In this document: positions 42,563-52,546 of the stretch, piece by piece | Numbering within the stretch: the first letter of the stretch is position 1 | How the letters are laid out: every line of letters begins with the position of its first letter | From: CAWBLP01 sp963789495 | GTDB taxonomy: Bacteria > Pseudomonadota > Alphaproteobacteria > Acetobacterales > Acetobacteraceae | DNA: 64,000 bases | Assembly: GCA_963789495.1 (NCBI GenBank) | Contig: CAWBLP010000005.1 | Location: 186,001 to 250,000, forward strand | Direction: 5' to 3' | Program-made: the position numbers and the translations under genes | The notes under the pieces: generated by a model | Told to the model about the DNA's origin: nothing | Seen by the model: the letters and a program-made list of their open reading frames with translations, nothing else | The model's database searches: none

Positions 42563-43531
42563 CTAGCGGGCTCCGCCAGGCTTGCCGCTGCGCCCGGTGG
42601 TGCGGGCACCCCGGCCGGTGGCGGGGCGCGGCGCGGCTGCTGCCGGCTTCTCCACCGGCTTTTCCGCCGGCGCGCGGGTGCCGCGGCGACGCAGCACCAC
42701 CTGGAACGCTTCCAACGCGGCCAGGCTCTCGGCCTCGCAGGTCTCCCCACCGGCCACCGGGCCGACGGCGCTGCCATCGGTGAAGGTAGCGGAGTAGCTG
42801 CAATCCCAGGCGCGTGCGGCGGCACCCTTCAGGCGAATGGTCATGCCCAGCAGTGGCAGCGCCATGCCGCGGCTGCCACAGAACTTGCCGCCTTCCACCC
42901 AGGGCGACAGCCAGCCGCGCCCGAGCACCGCCTGATACTCGATGTCGTCGGCGCTCAGCCCATCCTGCGGTGCAAGGCCGAACCCTTCGATCCACAGGCG
43001 GGTGCCGCGTGTGCCGATCCAGTCGCCGATGCGGCCGGACACATCGCCGGTGCGCTGCACATGGGCAACGATTTCCGGCTCCTCGGCCGCGGGTTGGGGA
43101 GCGGGCTGCGCGGCCGGCGCCGGGGTGCCGCCCGGATCACCGCTCAGCCGCGTCACCTGCAGGCGTGGCGCGCCTTCTGCGCCTCGTCCGGGGGCCTGGT
43201 AGATGGTCACCAGCACCTGCGCCGGACCCTGGGAGACGCGCACAAGGGCGGCGCCGTCCAGCCAGCCGTCGGTGCGAAACGTGCTGATATTCACTGCCTC
43301 CGGTCGACCGGCCGATCCCGGCGGCAGGGATACGCGCACGCCGGGAAGGCCCGTCGCCTGGTCCGCGGAGGGGCTTCCGGGGGCCTGGAACACGCAGAAC
43401 AGTCCGGTATCCAGCGTCATCAGGTGGCCCGAGACGCGCAGCTCCGATACCCGGCCCTGGTTGCCCTCAGAGACCTGATTGGCGGGCTGTGCGTCGGGAT
43501 TGGCGGCGACCGCGTTGGCAGCTTCAGACAT
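42563..43531 (-). CDS. Hydrophobic-W (ChW)-repeat-like protein of the surface cluster
   Basis: A protein of about 322 residues (the ATG at 43531 is chosen; an ATG at 43564 is an equally open alternative). Two Trp/Gly-rich units are visible: DVSGRIGDWIGTRGTRLWIE and IEYQAVLGRGWLSPWVEGGK, the second continuing GSRGMALPLLGMTIRLKG. This Y-x-GW-x-W-x-G-x-G-x-L-I pattern is that of clostridial hydrophobic W domains. The N-terminal half (RVSLPPGSAGRPEAVNISTF) is beta-rich. The C-terminus is Pro/Arg/Gly-rich and disordered. No signal peptide; a carbohydrate- or surface-binding role is inferred. Confidence 0.65.
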   Translation of the reverse strand: MSEAANAVAANPDAQPANQVSEGNQGRVSELRVSGHLMTLDTGLFCVFQAPGSPSADQATGLPGVRVSLPPGSAGRPEAVNISTFRTDGWLDGAALVRVSQGPAQVLVTIYQAPGRGAEGAPRLQVTRLSGDPGGTPAPAAQPAPQPAAEEPEIVAHVQRTGDVSGRIGDWIGTRGTRLWIEGFGLAPQDGLSADDIEYQAVLGRGWLSPWVEGGKFCGSRGMALPLLGMTIRLKGAAARAWDCSYSATFTDGSAVGPVAGGETCEAESLAALEAFQVVLRRRGTRAPAEKPVEKPAAAAPRPATGRGARTTGRSGKPGGAR

Positions 43532-43614
43532 GCGGGGGTCTCGCTCTTTCGGTGTGCGTGGCATAGACCGATGGGTCCAAGGACGGAGGGCATGGCAGTT
43601 CCAGCGAGCTGCCG

Positions 43615-46600
43615 TCAGCTCCCTTCATGGACTGGCTGACTGGTTGCTGCAACAAGTGCGTTGTTGATTCCAGGTGGTGTCAGTCCAAGCGGCAACACAA
43701 CACCACGGCCGGTGTGACGAATACGTTCTGCCGGGGCGCCGAAATCGAATGCCACGACGCGCAGGCCGCCGCGCCATAACTCGGTCAGGCCCAGGCTCCA
43801 GGTCTCCGGCCAGATCGAGGGCAGCAGGCCGATCGTTGCGTATTGCGCAGCGATCAGTTCGACCACCTCCTCCTGGCGGTAGCGACCGGTGATGAACACC
43901 CGTCCTGTCGCCAGCAGGCGCGCATCGTCGATGGTGTGGCCGACCACGACGAACTCCAGCGGCAGGCGCCGGTGTTCGGCGTCCCGCGCGCAGGCGAGCA
44001 GAACGTCATAGCCCTTGTGCAGGCCGATTGCCCCCAACACGCAGACCCGGGCACGGCCTGTGGTCGGCCGGGCGCGCGGCGGCGGATCGTCCAGTCTGGT
44101 GTCATCCTCATGTGGCACGACCACCGGGCGAAGGGCCGGAAAATGCCGCCGCAACCGCGCGGCGGCATCGGCCGAAGGCGCGATCACCTGGCGCGCCGCG
44201 GCAAGGAACCGCGCGGAGCGTTCACGCAGCGCCGCGACTCCGATGTCCTCGTCGATCAACCGCCCGGCATCGGCGACGCAGGCTTCGCAATGCACCGGTG
44301 CCGGTTCGCCGCAGTAGCGGCGTTCGGCGCCGACCAGCGAGACTCGGGGACAGAACCAGGCATAGTCGTGGATATGAACTTCGTAGGGCAGCCGCAGCCG
44401 TGCGATCAGCTCATGAATCGCGGGTGGGTGGCCGAGCAGGTGGTGGACGTCGATCGAGCAGGGGCGTTCGGCGCGCAGCAGGGCAAGCAGCGCCGTCAGC
44501 TCGTCGGGCAGAGCGAAGCGAAGGTTGGGAAACGCGCGTTCCGGACCATCACTCACCACCACGGCGATGTTGCCGTCTGGCATCTGTTGCGGTCTCAGCA
44601 CGATCGGCCGCAGCCCTGTCGCGCGGTGGGCGGAAGCTGCGGCGGTGAGCTGCCGCTCGACACCACCGCCCTGGTCGTGGCTGATCAGGATAACCGAGCC
44701 CTGGCCGCGCTGACGGCCGGCACGCCAACGCGCCAGGTCGAATCGCCGCCGTGAATCGGCCAGCGGATCGCGGCGGAAGAAATCCTGCACCAGCGCGCCA
44801 TAACCGGGATGCAGGCGGTTCAGCAGCGCCTCATTGCGCAGCTGGAGATGGCGGCCGGCGGACCCGAACGAGGCGCCGCCCAGATGCCCGACGAACAATC
44901 CCGGCACGGCCACATGCCGCCAACCGAGATGGCGTGCCCGCAGGCAGAAATCGTTTTCTTCGCCATAGCCCTGGGCGAACACGTCCGCCCGCAGCAGTCC
45001 GACATCATCGATGCAATCGCGCCGCAGATACAGGCAGAATCCGACCCCCACCGGGATGTCCACCACGGTCGCGGGATTGGCGCGCCGGGCCACCGTATCC
45101 AGCGCGATCGTGTCGGCCAGCGTCGGGATCGGATTGAGATCGGCGGCATCCGGATAGCTCAGCACGCTGGCCTGGTTCGACAGCGGGGTGGCCGAACCGA
45201 TATCGGGTGCCGTGCCGGTGGCATCGCGCAGGCGTTCCAGCCAGCCAGGCGGCACCAGCGTGTCGCTGTTCAGCAGGATGACGTCGTGCCGGGGGCACCG
45301 CGCAATGCCGGCATTGGCGGCGCCGGGAAAGCCGAGGTTGCGGAGGTGGCGGACCAGACGAATGCGTTTCCTGCTCGCCAGTTCGTCCAGCGCCTGGGCG
45401 AGGTCCGGCTCGGGCGACGCGTCATCGACCACCACCACCAGGTTTGGTGGCCGCACAGTGGCGAGCACGCTGTCGAGGCAGGCGAGAACCGTGTGGCCCC
45501 CGCCATGGACCGGGACGACCACCGCAACCGGACGCCGGCGTGGCCGGGACACCGCGGCCGGGCGCTGCCCGACGATGTCGGCCGGCATGGCCGGTGGCGG
45601 GGCCGGCGAGGGCATTGGTCGCCGTTTGACGCCCGCGGGATACAGCCGGCTCAGGGACATGGCGGCGGCGGTCGTGGCCAGCGTTTCCCCGGCGGGGTCA
45701 AGCGGACTGCCCAGCAGGTCGCGGTCGTCGCTTCCCCGGACGTGCAGCAGGCCCTCGTAACCAACCAGTGCTGCCGCGGGCACTGTGAATCCGCGCGGGC
45801 GGGCCAGAGCGCCGGCCCATTGCAGCCCATCCACGATCTCGCTCGCTTCGATCGAGAGGCTGCCACGGCCGCGCGCCGAACGAATTGTCAGTGCCACGGC
45901 GCTCTCGGGATCGCCGGGATGCCAGGCCCAGCCGCGCAATCCACCCGCATGGGCTTCGACGAAACCGACGCTGCGACGGATCGCCGCGACGTCGAGCGGG
46001 CTGCCGATCAAAGGCCGACCACCCACCTCCACGGTCAGGCGGTGCGCCCGTTGCCAGTTCTCCGGCAATCGGTCGAAGCCACAGCGGCGTCCGTCGAGCC
46101 GGATGTTGGGCCGCGCGGCGTTGGTGGTGCGAACGACGAGCTGGCCGTCGCTGGACAGGCCGCACCAGCCGGCGGCCCCACTCGCGCGCACCACGTCTTC
46201 CGCCACCGAGCTGCCGGCCGCGGTGAGACGGGCTCCAGGCGCATGCCGATGCAGCGCCTGGGCCAGCGCCTGTGCGGCGGCGGGGTGCCTGCCACGCCGC
46301 AGATTCGCTGCCGCCAGTCCAAGCCAGGCTTCCCGCACGTCGTCCATCCCGGTAACGCGGGTGAACAGCGCCGCCGCGCGTTCCGGATCACGGTCGAGGC
46401 AGGCGGTCGCGAGTGCGACGGTCAGGGTCCGGTCGGTCGGTGCCAGGCGGCAGGCCCGGTCGAGCCAGCGCATCGCGGTTGCCGTGTCACCGGCGGCGAG
46501 CGCCAGCTGACCGTGGATCAGCGCATCCTGGGCGAGCCGGACGGTGTCCGCGCCTTCCCCATTCGCGGGTGGCGCAAGGATCCAGTCTGTCCGGGAATCG

Positions 46601-46629
46601 GTCGGTTTGGGGCTGCCCGGGGAGGCCAC
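43615..46629 (-). CDS. Large multidomain glycosyltransferase (TPR - GT2 - GT4)
   Basis: A 1004-residue protein. Residues about 25-135 form TPR-like helical repeats (ALIHGQLALAAGDTATAMRW). A beta-rich module at 160-320 includes GGLRGWAWHPGDPESAVAL, a module seen in acetic-acid-bacterial glycosyltransferases. A GT2 domain follows from about 366 (AVVVPVHGGGHTVLACLDSV, VDDASPEPD, NSDTLVPPGW, GEENDFC). The C-terminal third (about 640-990) is a GT-B/GT4-like domain with WPETWSLGLTELWRGGLRVV giving the E-x7-E motif. Two transferase domains in one chain could add two successive sugars. It starts two bases after the Sel1 gene stop. Confidence 0.9.
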   Translation of the reverse strand: MASPGSPKPTDSRTDWILAPPANGEGADTVRLAQDALIHGQLALAAGDTATAMRWLDRACRLAPTDRTLTVALATACLDRDPERAAALFTRVTGMDDVREAWLGLAAANLRRGRHPAAAQALAQALHRHAPGARLTAAGSSVAEDVVRASGAAGWCGLSSDGQLVVRTTNAARPNIRLDGRRCGFDRLPENWQRAHRLTVEVGGRPLIGSPLDVAAIRRSVGFVEAHAGGLRGWAWHPGDPESAVALTIRSARGRGSLSIEASEIVDGLQWAGALARPRGFTVPAAALVGYEGLLHVRGSDDRDLLGSPLDPAGETLATTAAAMSLSRLYPAGVKRRPMPSPAPPPAMPADIVGQRPAAVSRPRRRPVAVVVPVHGGGHTVLACLDSVLATVRPPNLVVVVDDASPEPDLAQALDELASRKRIRLVRHLRNLGFPGAANAGIARCPRHDVILLNSDTLVPPGWLERLRDATGTAPDIGSATPLSNQASVLSYPDAADLNPIPTLADTIALDTVARRANPATVVDIPVGVGFCLYLRRDCIDDVGLLRADVFAQGYGEENDFCLRARHLGWRHVAVPGLFVGHLGGASFGSAGRHLQLRNEALLNRLHPGYGALVQDFFRRDPLADSRRRFDLARWRAGRQRGQGSVILISHDQGGGVERQLTAAASAHRATGLRPIVLRPQQMPDGNIAVVVSDGPERAFPNLRFALPDELTALLALLRAERPCSIDVHHLLGHPPAIHELIARLRLPYEVHIHDYAWFCPRVSLVGAERRYCGEPAPVHCEACVADAGRLIDEDIGVAALRERSARFLAAARQVIAPSADAAARLRRHFPALRPVVVPHEDDTRLDDPPPRARPTTGRARVCVLGAIGLHKGYDVLLACARDAEHRRLPLEFVVVGHTIDDARLLATGRVFITGRYRQEEVVELIAAQYATIGLLPSIWPETWSLGLTELWRGGLRVVAFDFGAPAERIRHTGRGVVLPLGLTPPGINNALVAATSQPVHEGS

Positions 46630-46631
46630 GT

Positions 46632-48413
46632 TCAGCGGGCAACTGCCCGTGTTTCGCCTTCGGCCGCGACGGCGGCAGCGGCCGGCAGTGACGCCAGATC
46701 GCTGCGCGCATCCTGCAACCCTTGCGCCACGGCCCGTTCCAGCCAGTAGCGGGCGCGTTCGACGTCGCGTGCCCCGGCCAGGCCGCGGGCCAGATAGCGC
46801 CCCAGCATCATTTGAGCGAAGGCGTGGCCGCGTTCGGCCGCAGACAGGAACCAGCGCTGCGCTTCCGGACGATTCATCGGCACCTCATGTCCGCCGCCCT
46901 TCATGGCGCCAACGGCGAACATGGCCCCGACATGGCCGCGTCCGGCCGCCAGTTCGAACAGGCTCAGGGCCGCGGCATGATCCTTCGCGCCACCGCGTCC
47001 GTTCAGCAGCATCTCCGCCAGCAGCACTTCGGCCTCCGGCATGCCGATATCCGCGGCACGCTTGACCCAGGCGCGGCCCTCCTGAGGGTCGGCATCGACG
47101 CCGCGGCCCTCGATCAGCATGCGCCCATACCGGTCCTGCGCATTGACCACTCCGTCGGCGGCCTTGCGCAGCCACTCCGCGGCCTTGCGGTCGTCCCGCT
47201 CCACACCGACGCCTTCCGCCAGGCAGACGCCGAAATTGAACGCAGCGACCAGGTCGCCGGACGCAGCCGCCTGTTCGAACCATTCCCGCGTGTGGACCGA
47301 ATCCTCCTCGCCACCGAGGCCCTTCAGCAGCAGGTTGGCCAGATCGACACGGGCACTCGGATCGCCGGCCTGGGCGGCGACGCGGAACCATTTCGCGGCC
47401 TCCTCCTGGTCCCGAGCGACGCCGGCGCCGGTGAGATGGAGCATGCCAAGTGCCCGCGCGCCGCCGCGATGATTGGCTTCGGCGGCGCGGCGGAACCAGA
47501 TCGCCGCCTCGGCATAGTTGGGCGGCAGCTTGCCGCCCTTGGCATAGAGGTCGCCGACCAAGGCGGCCGCTTCCGGGTCACCGGCGAGTGCGGCGCGGCG
47601 CAGCCACGATTCGCCCTCGGTTGGATTGGCCTCAACGCCGCGGCCTTCCAGCAGCGCCAGGCCCCAGCGCGCCTGGGCGCTGCGATGTCCCTTCTCCGCC
47701 GCCTGGCGATAGGCCTGGCTGGCGGCGGCGCGGTCGGCGGGCAGGCCCAGGCCACGCTCGGTGATCATGCCAACCAAGTACAACGCCGTCGGTAGGCCGG
47801 CATCGGCCGCTCGGCGCAAATGCTCGGTGACCTTGGCCTGCTTTTCGTCGCTGGTCGCATCGCGGGCCAGTGAGAGGGCGTAGCCCAGATGGCCCTGCGG
47901 ATTGTTCGCCTCGGCCGAACGCTCGTACCACTGGAAGGCTTCGTCCGGATTGCGCAGCGAATCCGGGCCGGAGGTGAGGATGTAGCCAAGCAGGGCCTGC
48001 CCGTCGGCGGAACCCCCGTCGGCGGCGCGGCGGGCCCATTTGACCGCCGAGGTGAAGTCCGGAGCGGCGGTGCCGGCATTGCCGCTGAACAGGCCGGAGT
48101 CGGCGTCGGCGCCGGTCGCCTCCGCCGCGAACCCGTGCAGGTAGAGCGTGGCGAGCAGCACCTGCGATTCGACGAAACCCTGGGTCGCGGCGCGTTCGAG
48201 CCAGCGCACGCTTTGCACGCGGCTGACGGGAACGCCGGTTCCTTCCAGATAGCAGCGGCCAACCCGATGCTCTGCTTCGGCGATACTGCTGCGGGCCGCG
48301 CGCGACAGCAGCGGGAACGCCCGCTTCATGTTGCCCTGGTCGGCGAGTCTTACGCCGCGCCGCAATGCGGCCCGGGGTGAACTTGCCCTGACGAGCCGAT
48401 CCAGCAAGGTCAT
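46632..48413 (-). CDS. Sel1-repeat (SLR) protein
   Basis: A protein of about 593 residues from the ATG at 48413 (a GTG at 48500 gives 622). It is almost entirely Sel1-like repeats, more than a dozen: for example VGRCYLEGTGVPVSRVQSVR, ALLEGRGVEANPTEGESWLR and MLIEGRGVDADPQEGRAWVK, each about 36 residues with the A-x-x-x-G core. Sel1 solenoids scaffold protein-protein contacts, often with secretion or envelope complexes. Here it lies between the type I secretion adaptor and the glycosyltransferase. No signal peptide is seen. Confidence 0.92.
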   Translation of the reverse strand: MTLLDRLVRASSPRAALRRGVRLADQGNMKRAFPLLSRAARSSIAEAEHRVGRCYLEGTGVPVSRVQSVRWLERAATQGFVESQVLLATLYLHGFAAEATGADADSGLFSGNAGTAAPDFTSAVKWARRAADGGSADGQALLGYILTSGPDSLRNPDEAFQWYERSAEANNPQGHLGYALSLARDATSDEKQAKVTEHLRRAADAGLPTALYLVGMITERGLGLPADRAAASQAYRQAAEKGHRSAQARWGLALLEGRGVEANPTEGESWLRRAALAGDPEAAALVGDLYAKGGKLPPNYAEAAIWFRRAAEANHRGGARALGMLHLTGAGVARDQEEAAKWFRVAAQAGDPSARVDLANLLLKGLGGEEDSVHTREWFEQAAASGDLVAAFNFGVCLAEGVGVERDDRKAAEWLRKAADGVVNAQDRYGRMLIEGRGVDADPQEGRAWVKRAADIGMPEAEVLLAEMLLNGRGGAKDHAAALSLFELAAGRGHVGAMFAVGAMKGGGHEVPMNRPEAQRWFLSAAERGHAFAQMMLGRYLARGLAGARDVERARYWLERAVAQGLQDARSDLASLPAAAAVAAEGETRAVAR

Positions 48414-48459
48414 CCAGCCGGCATCCCGGCCGGTCGACGCGGATGTCGCTGCAGGATGC

Positions 48460-49875
48460 TCACGGCTCCCGCATGCCTTCTGAGGCGACGGGGAGGACAC
48501 GGCCGAGCAGGTACTCGAGTATGGTCCGCTTACCGACCTTGATGTCGCTGGTCACCGGCATACCCGGCATCAAGCGGAAACCAGTGGGCACGCCGTGCAA
48601 TTTTACGTCGTCTATGGCGATGCGGGCCCGGTAGGTCCGAGTTCACCGTTGTTTGGCAGCGGCGTTGCGCCAGTTGGGTTGCGCTGGTCATCCTGCGAGG
48701 TGAAGCTGTCGGCGCTGATGACCCGTACCGTTCCGTGTGCAACTCCGTAACGGGTGAATGGGAAGGTGTCGAATTTGATCGTGACGGGATCACCGACATG
48801 GACGTAACCGTCATCACGACCGGCGATATTGGATTCGATTTCCAGCGGCGCATCGGAAGGCACCAGGGTGATGAACTGCTGACCGGATTGCAGCACGGAC
48901 CCCACGGATACTTTGGCGACCGTCAGCACCGTCGCATCGTGTTCGGCCCGCAGCTCCACCAACTGCCGGCGCAGCTGCGCCTTGTTCATCGCCTCGCGCG
49001 CGTCGGAGAGTTTGCTGGTCGCATCGGCCAGTTTTTCGGCGATTTCGGCGTGCCAGTTCTGCACATAGGCGTCACGTTCCGCCACCTGGGCGGCGAGGTC
49101 GCGTGAGGCGGACGCCGCGGCTTCCTGCGAATTGGCCAGGTTGCGTGCCATCTCGGCGCGATTATCCATCGCGGCGAGGGTGTTCAGCCGGCTGCCCACC
49201 TGCATCTTCTCCAACTGGCGGCGCATCTGCTCGACATCCTGCGCGACGGCGAGGCGATCGCGATAGCCTGCCGCATCGCCTCTGGCGCGGGCGATCGTCG
49301 CGATCAGGCTGTCGGCCTTCTGCTTATAGTTCTCCAGCCGGAAATTGTACATCCGCCTGGCGCTGGGCATAGATCGCTGCCTGCAACGACAAATTCGGGT
49401 CCAGACCAGAGTAAGTAAAGGGCCGATTTTCAACTTCGGCCTGCATCCGCGCAACCTGCGCCTGCAGGCTGGCGACCTGCGCGGTCTGCGCGCCCAGGTC
49501 GGCGGCGGCGAAGGTTGGATCCAGCCGTGCCAGCACCTGGCCGGCATGCACGGCTTCACCTTCACGCACATCAATCGAGCGTACGATGGCGGTCTCCAGA
49601 GGCTGCACCACCATCGTGGGCGCCTTCGACATGATTTTACCTTGCGCGGTGACGACCTGATCCACCTGGATTGTGCCGGCCGCCACGACGACCGCGACGA
49701 ACATGCTGCTGATGACCCAGACCGCGCCGCGCGCGGCGCGCGGAACCGGCGCATTGATGACCGCGGTTGAAGGTGATTGAAATTCCAGGATCGCCGGCAG
49801 GGTTGGATCGTCCCGCTCGGCGAGGGCGACGGCGCGACTAGTCGCCTGGGACGAGAGCTGGGGCGAGCGTGGCAT
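48460..49875 (-). pseudogene. Type I secretion membrane fusion protein (HlyD family), frameshifted
   Basis: Parts of one HlyD-type adaptor lie in three frames. Frame one, from an ATG at 49875, gives the anchor (WVISSMFVAVVVAAGTIQVD) and lipoyl region to AIYAQRQADVQF; about 49350 the reading moves to a second frame (MYNFRLENYKQKADSLIAT onward) carrying the coiled coil and beta-barrel (VISADSFTSQDDQRNPTGAT); about 48633-48640 it moves again to a frame ending RARIAIDDVKLHGVPTGFRL then MPGMPVTSDIKVG, the diagnostic HlyD terminus, stop at 48460. The whole gene is 472 codons long with net zero frame change. It overlaps the ABC exporter gene by 38 bases. All parts look conserved, so one intact gene with sequence errors is plausible. 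Confidence 0.85.
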
Positions 49876-52154
49876 GGCGGGGACCTTGGCTTTCCATGTG
49901 ACGGGTCTGCTGCGCCCAGAGCTGGCGATAGACGGTGCAGCGTTCGAGCAGAACGCGGTGCGACGCACAGTCCATCACCTTGCCCTGATCCAGCACCAGG
50001 ATCTGGTCGCATTCGGTAAGCGAGGACAGACGATGGGATACGATGACCATCGTGCGTCCGCGCGCAATCCGCAGCAGGTTTGCATTGACCAGCGCTTCGG
50101 ATTCCGGGTCGAGCGCGCTGGTCGCCTCATCGAGGATCACGATCTTCGGATCGGTGATCAGTGCGCGTGCGATGGCGAGGCGCTGGCGCTGGCCGCCCGA
50201 CAGGTTCGGCGAACCTTCCTCGATATAGGTTTCATAGCCGTTCGGCATGCGCTCGATGAATTCTTCCGCGCCGGCAAGTCGGGCGGCCCGCACCGCATCA
50301 TCCAGGGTCAGGCCGGGCCGGCCCGCCAGGATGTTTTCCCGGATCGATCCGCGGAACAGGAAGTTCTCCTGCAGTACCACGCCGAAGCTGGACCGCAGGT
50401 GGCGCAGGTTGATTTCCCGCAGGTCCGCGCTGTCGATCTTCACGTAACCGGCGTAGTCGCGGTTGATGCCCTGCAGCAGGCGCGTGATGGTGGATTTGCC
50501 GGAACCCGACCGTCCCACGAGGCCGAGCATCGTGCCGGGCGGGATCGAAAAGCTGACGCGATCCAGTGCCGGTGTTTTGGTGCCGGGATAGGTGAAGGTC
50601 ACATCATCAAAGCTGATGGCGCCCTCGAATTTCGGCCGCAGACCGCCGGAGGCCGCGTCGACTTCCAACGGCCGATTGAGCACCGATGCGGCTTCGCTGA
50701 CCGAGGAGGCAACCTCCTCGTAATCCTCGATGAGCCGCGCCAGGCCCACCAGCGGCTGACCGACCCGCTGTGACAGCATCATGAACGCGAACAGGCCGCC
50801 GATCATGTAGCCTTGGGTATCGCTCAATGCGAGATAGGCGCCGATCATGATCACGCCCATCCACATGAAGCGTTCGACTGGCGTGACCAGGGTTTGCGGC
50901 CAGTTCGACAGCTTGGCGAATGCGAGGCGCCACTTGCCCGCTTCGGCGACGCGTTCATCCCACAGGGACCGGCGTTGCGGCTCCAGTGCCAGCGCCTTGA
51001 CGGTCTTGATGCCGAAGATCGTTTCGCCGATCGCGGAGTGCTTGTTGGTTTCGGCGGCGACCACCCGGGCGAATACGGTGCGGAGTGGGCGTAAATACGC
51101 AAGGATTATCAGTGTGATGATGCAGGCGCACGCCACCACGAGCCAGGCCAGTGTCGCATTGAGGTAGAACAGGAACGGCAGCAATACGCATAGCGTGATC
51201 AGGTCGAGGAAAGTCTTCAGCAGCTTGCCGGTGATGAACTCACGCACGCGATGGATCTGTGTGATCTTGTACATCGTTTCGCCGGCAGGGTGGCGCTCGA
51301 AGTAGTCGAGCGGCAGGCGGACCAGCCGGTTGAACACGTGCAGGTTCAGACGCGAATCGATGCGCACGCCGATGACGGCGATGATCAGGCGTCGCATGAA
51401 GCCAAGCAGAAGTCTCGTAGATCACGGCAATGGCGAGGATGCTGCTGAGCAGGATCAAGGTCGATACGCTGTGATGGACCAGAACCTTGTCCACCACCAT
51501 CATGACCAGGAACGGTGGAAAGATGGTGAGGCAGCTCAGCGTGAACGACGCGATGCCGACATCACGCAGCGAGCGCTTCTCCCTGAACACAAGGCTGACC
51601 AGCCAGCTGAACGAGAAGGGCGCGTCGGCCTCGGTGTGGCCGCGCTGAGCGCGCAGCAGGACGGCTTCGCCGGACCAGACCTCGGCGAGACGCATCTCGT
51701 CCACCGGGACGGCGGCTTCCTCCGAGGAGCCGCGCGGGTCCTTCAGGAAGACGACCTTATGTTCCGTGTTGATGCCGGTGAGCAGCCCGGCTGTCCCGTC
51801 GGTGAACAGCAGCACCACCGGGCCGGTATTCTGGAAATGCATGAGGTGGCGCCAGCGCAGACGCACCGCGCGCGACCACATGCCGGAGCCCTGCGCCCAG
51901 GCGGACAGTGAAGCGGCCGAGGGAATAGTTTCGCCTACCTGGCCGCGGAACTCCTGCGGGTCCAGCTCGATGCCGTGGTAGCGACCGGCCATCACCATCG
52001 ACAGCAGGCGCGGATGCACCGCTGCCTCACGCGGACGGCCGGCATCACCCGTCGATCCGGTTGCCGCGCCTCCTCCGCCCGCTTCGCTTTGCGCGCCTGC
52101 GGGCGGGCGATCCTGCACTGAAGGAGCGCTGATCGAACCGTCAGTTATATCCAC
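49838..52154 (-). pseudogene. Type I secretion ABC exporter with C39-like domain, one frameshift
   Basis: From a GTG at 52154 (AAGGGG six bases upstream) the first 250 residues give a C39-peptidase-like domain lacking the catalytic Cys region (YHGIELDPQEFRGQVGETIP; GPVVLLFTDGTAGLLTGINT) and the first membrane helices. Near 51410 one extra base breaks the frame: removing a T restores IYETLLGFMRRLIIAVIGVR. The second part carries the remaining helices and the ATPase: Walker A GLVGRSGSGKST, signature LSGGQRQR, Walker B IVILDEATSALD. The repaired length is 771 codons (2317 bases minus one). HlyB/LapB-type exporters secrete RTX or adhesin proteins. The cognate outer-membrane channel and substrate are not in the window. 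Confidence 0.87.
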
Positions 52155-52546
52155 GAGCAACCCCTTCTGGACGCCGGTCGGGGGCCCGCGTCAGCGCCAT
52201 GAGCAGTGTATGTTCTTGCTCCGCGCACCGGCGCAAGTCCCCACGCGCTCACCGCGGGAGAGACTTCCCGGTCGCCACGTCCTTCGGCCACCTGCCTGGG
52301 CGACCGATCCTTCATCCACCAAATATGCCCTCTGTCGTTGTTGTTGTTCAACAAGGGAGTTGATTTCGTCGCCGCAGCGGCATGTCTGGGAAAATCAATC
52401 AGTGCGTTCACCAAGCATTTTTGCAACTAAGCTGCCAGCGATCTCGTGGCATCGTCAGCCCGAGCCGCTTCCGAACCGCACCGCGCCGTGGCGTCATCGG
52501 CCCGAGCGGGCTTATGACACAGGTGTAAAGCGAGGACAAAGTTAAT
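52155..52546. promoter_or_regulatory. Divergent intergenic region, surface/secretion cluster versus amidase operon
   Basis: A 392-base gap without a protein-like frame. The part from about 52320 to 52440 is noticeably AT-richer (several T and A runs), as expected for the promoter of the 14-kb leftward cluster, and holds a small palindrome TTGTTCAACAA at 52344-52354. No clear sigma-70 pair, riboswitch or RNA gene is recognised. Confidence 0.45.

Noticed and set aside
52344..52354. Palindrome TTGTTCAACAA as an operator
   Set aside because: Arms are only five bases and no regulator or second copy is seen; too weak to call.
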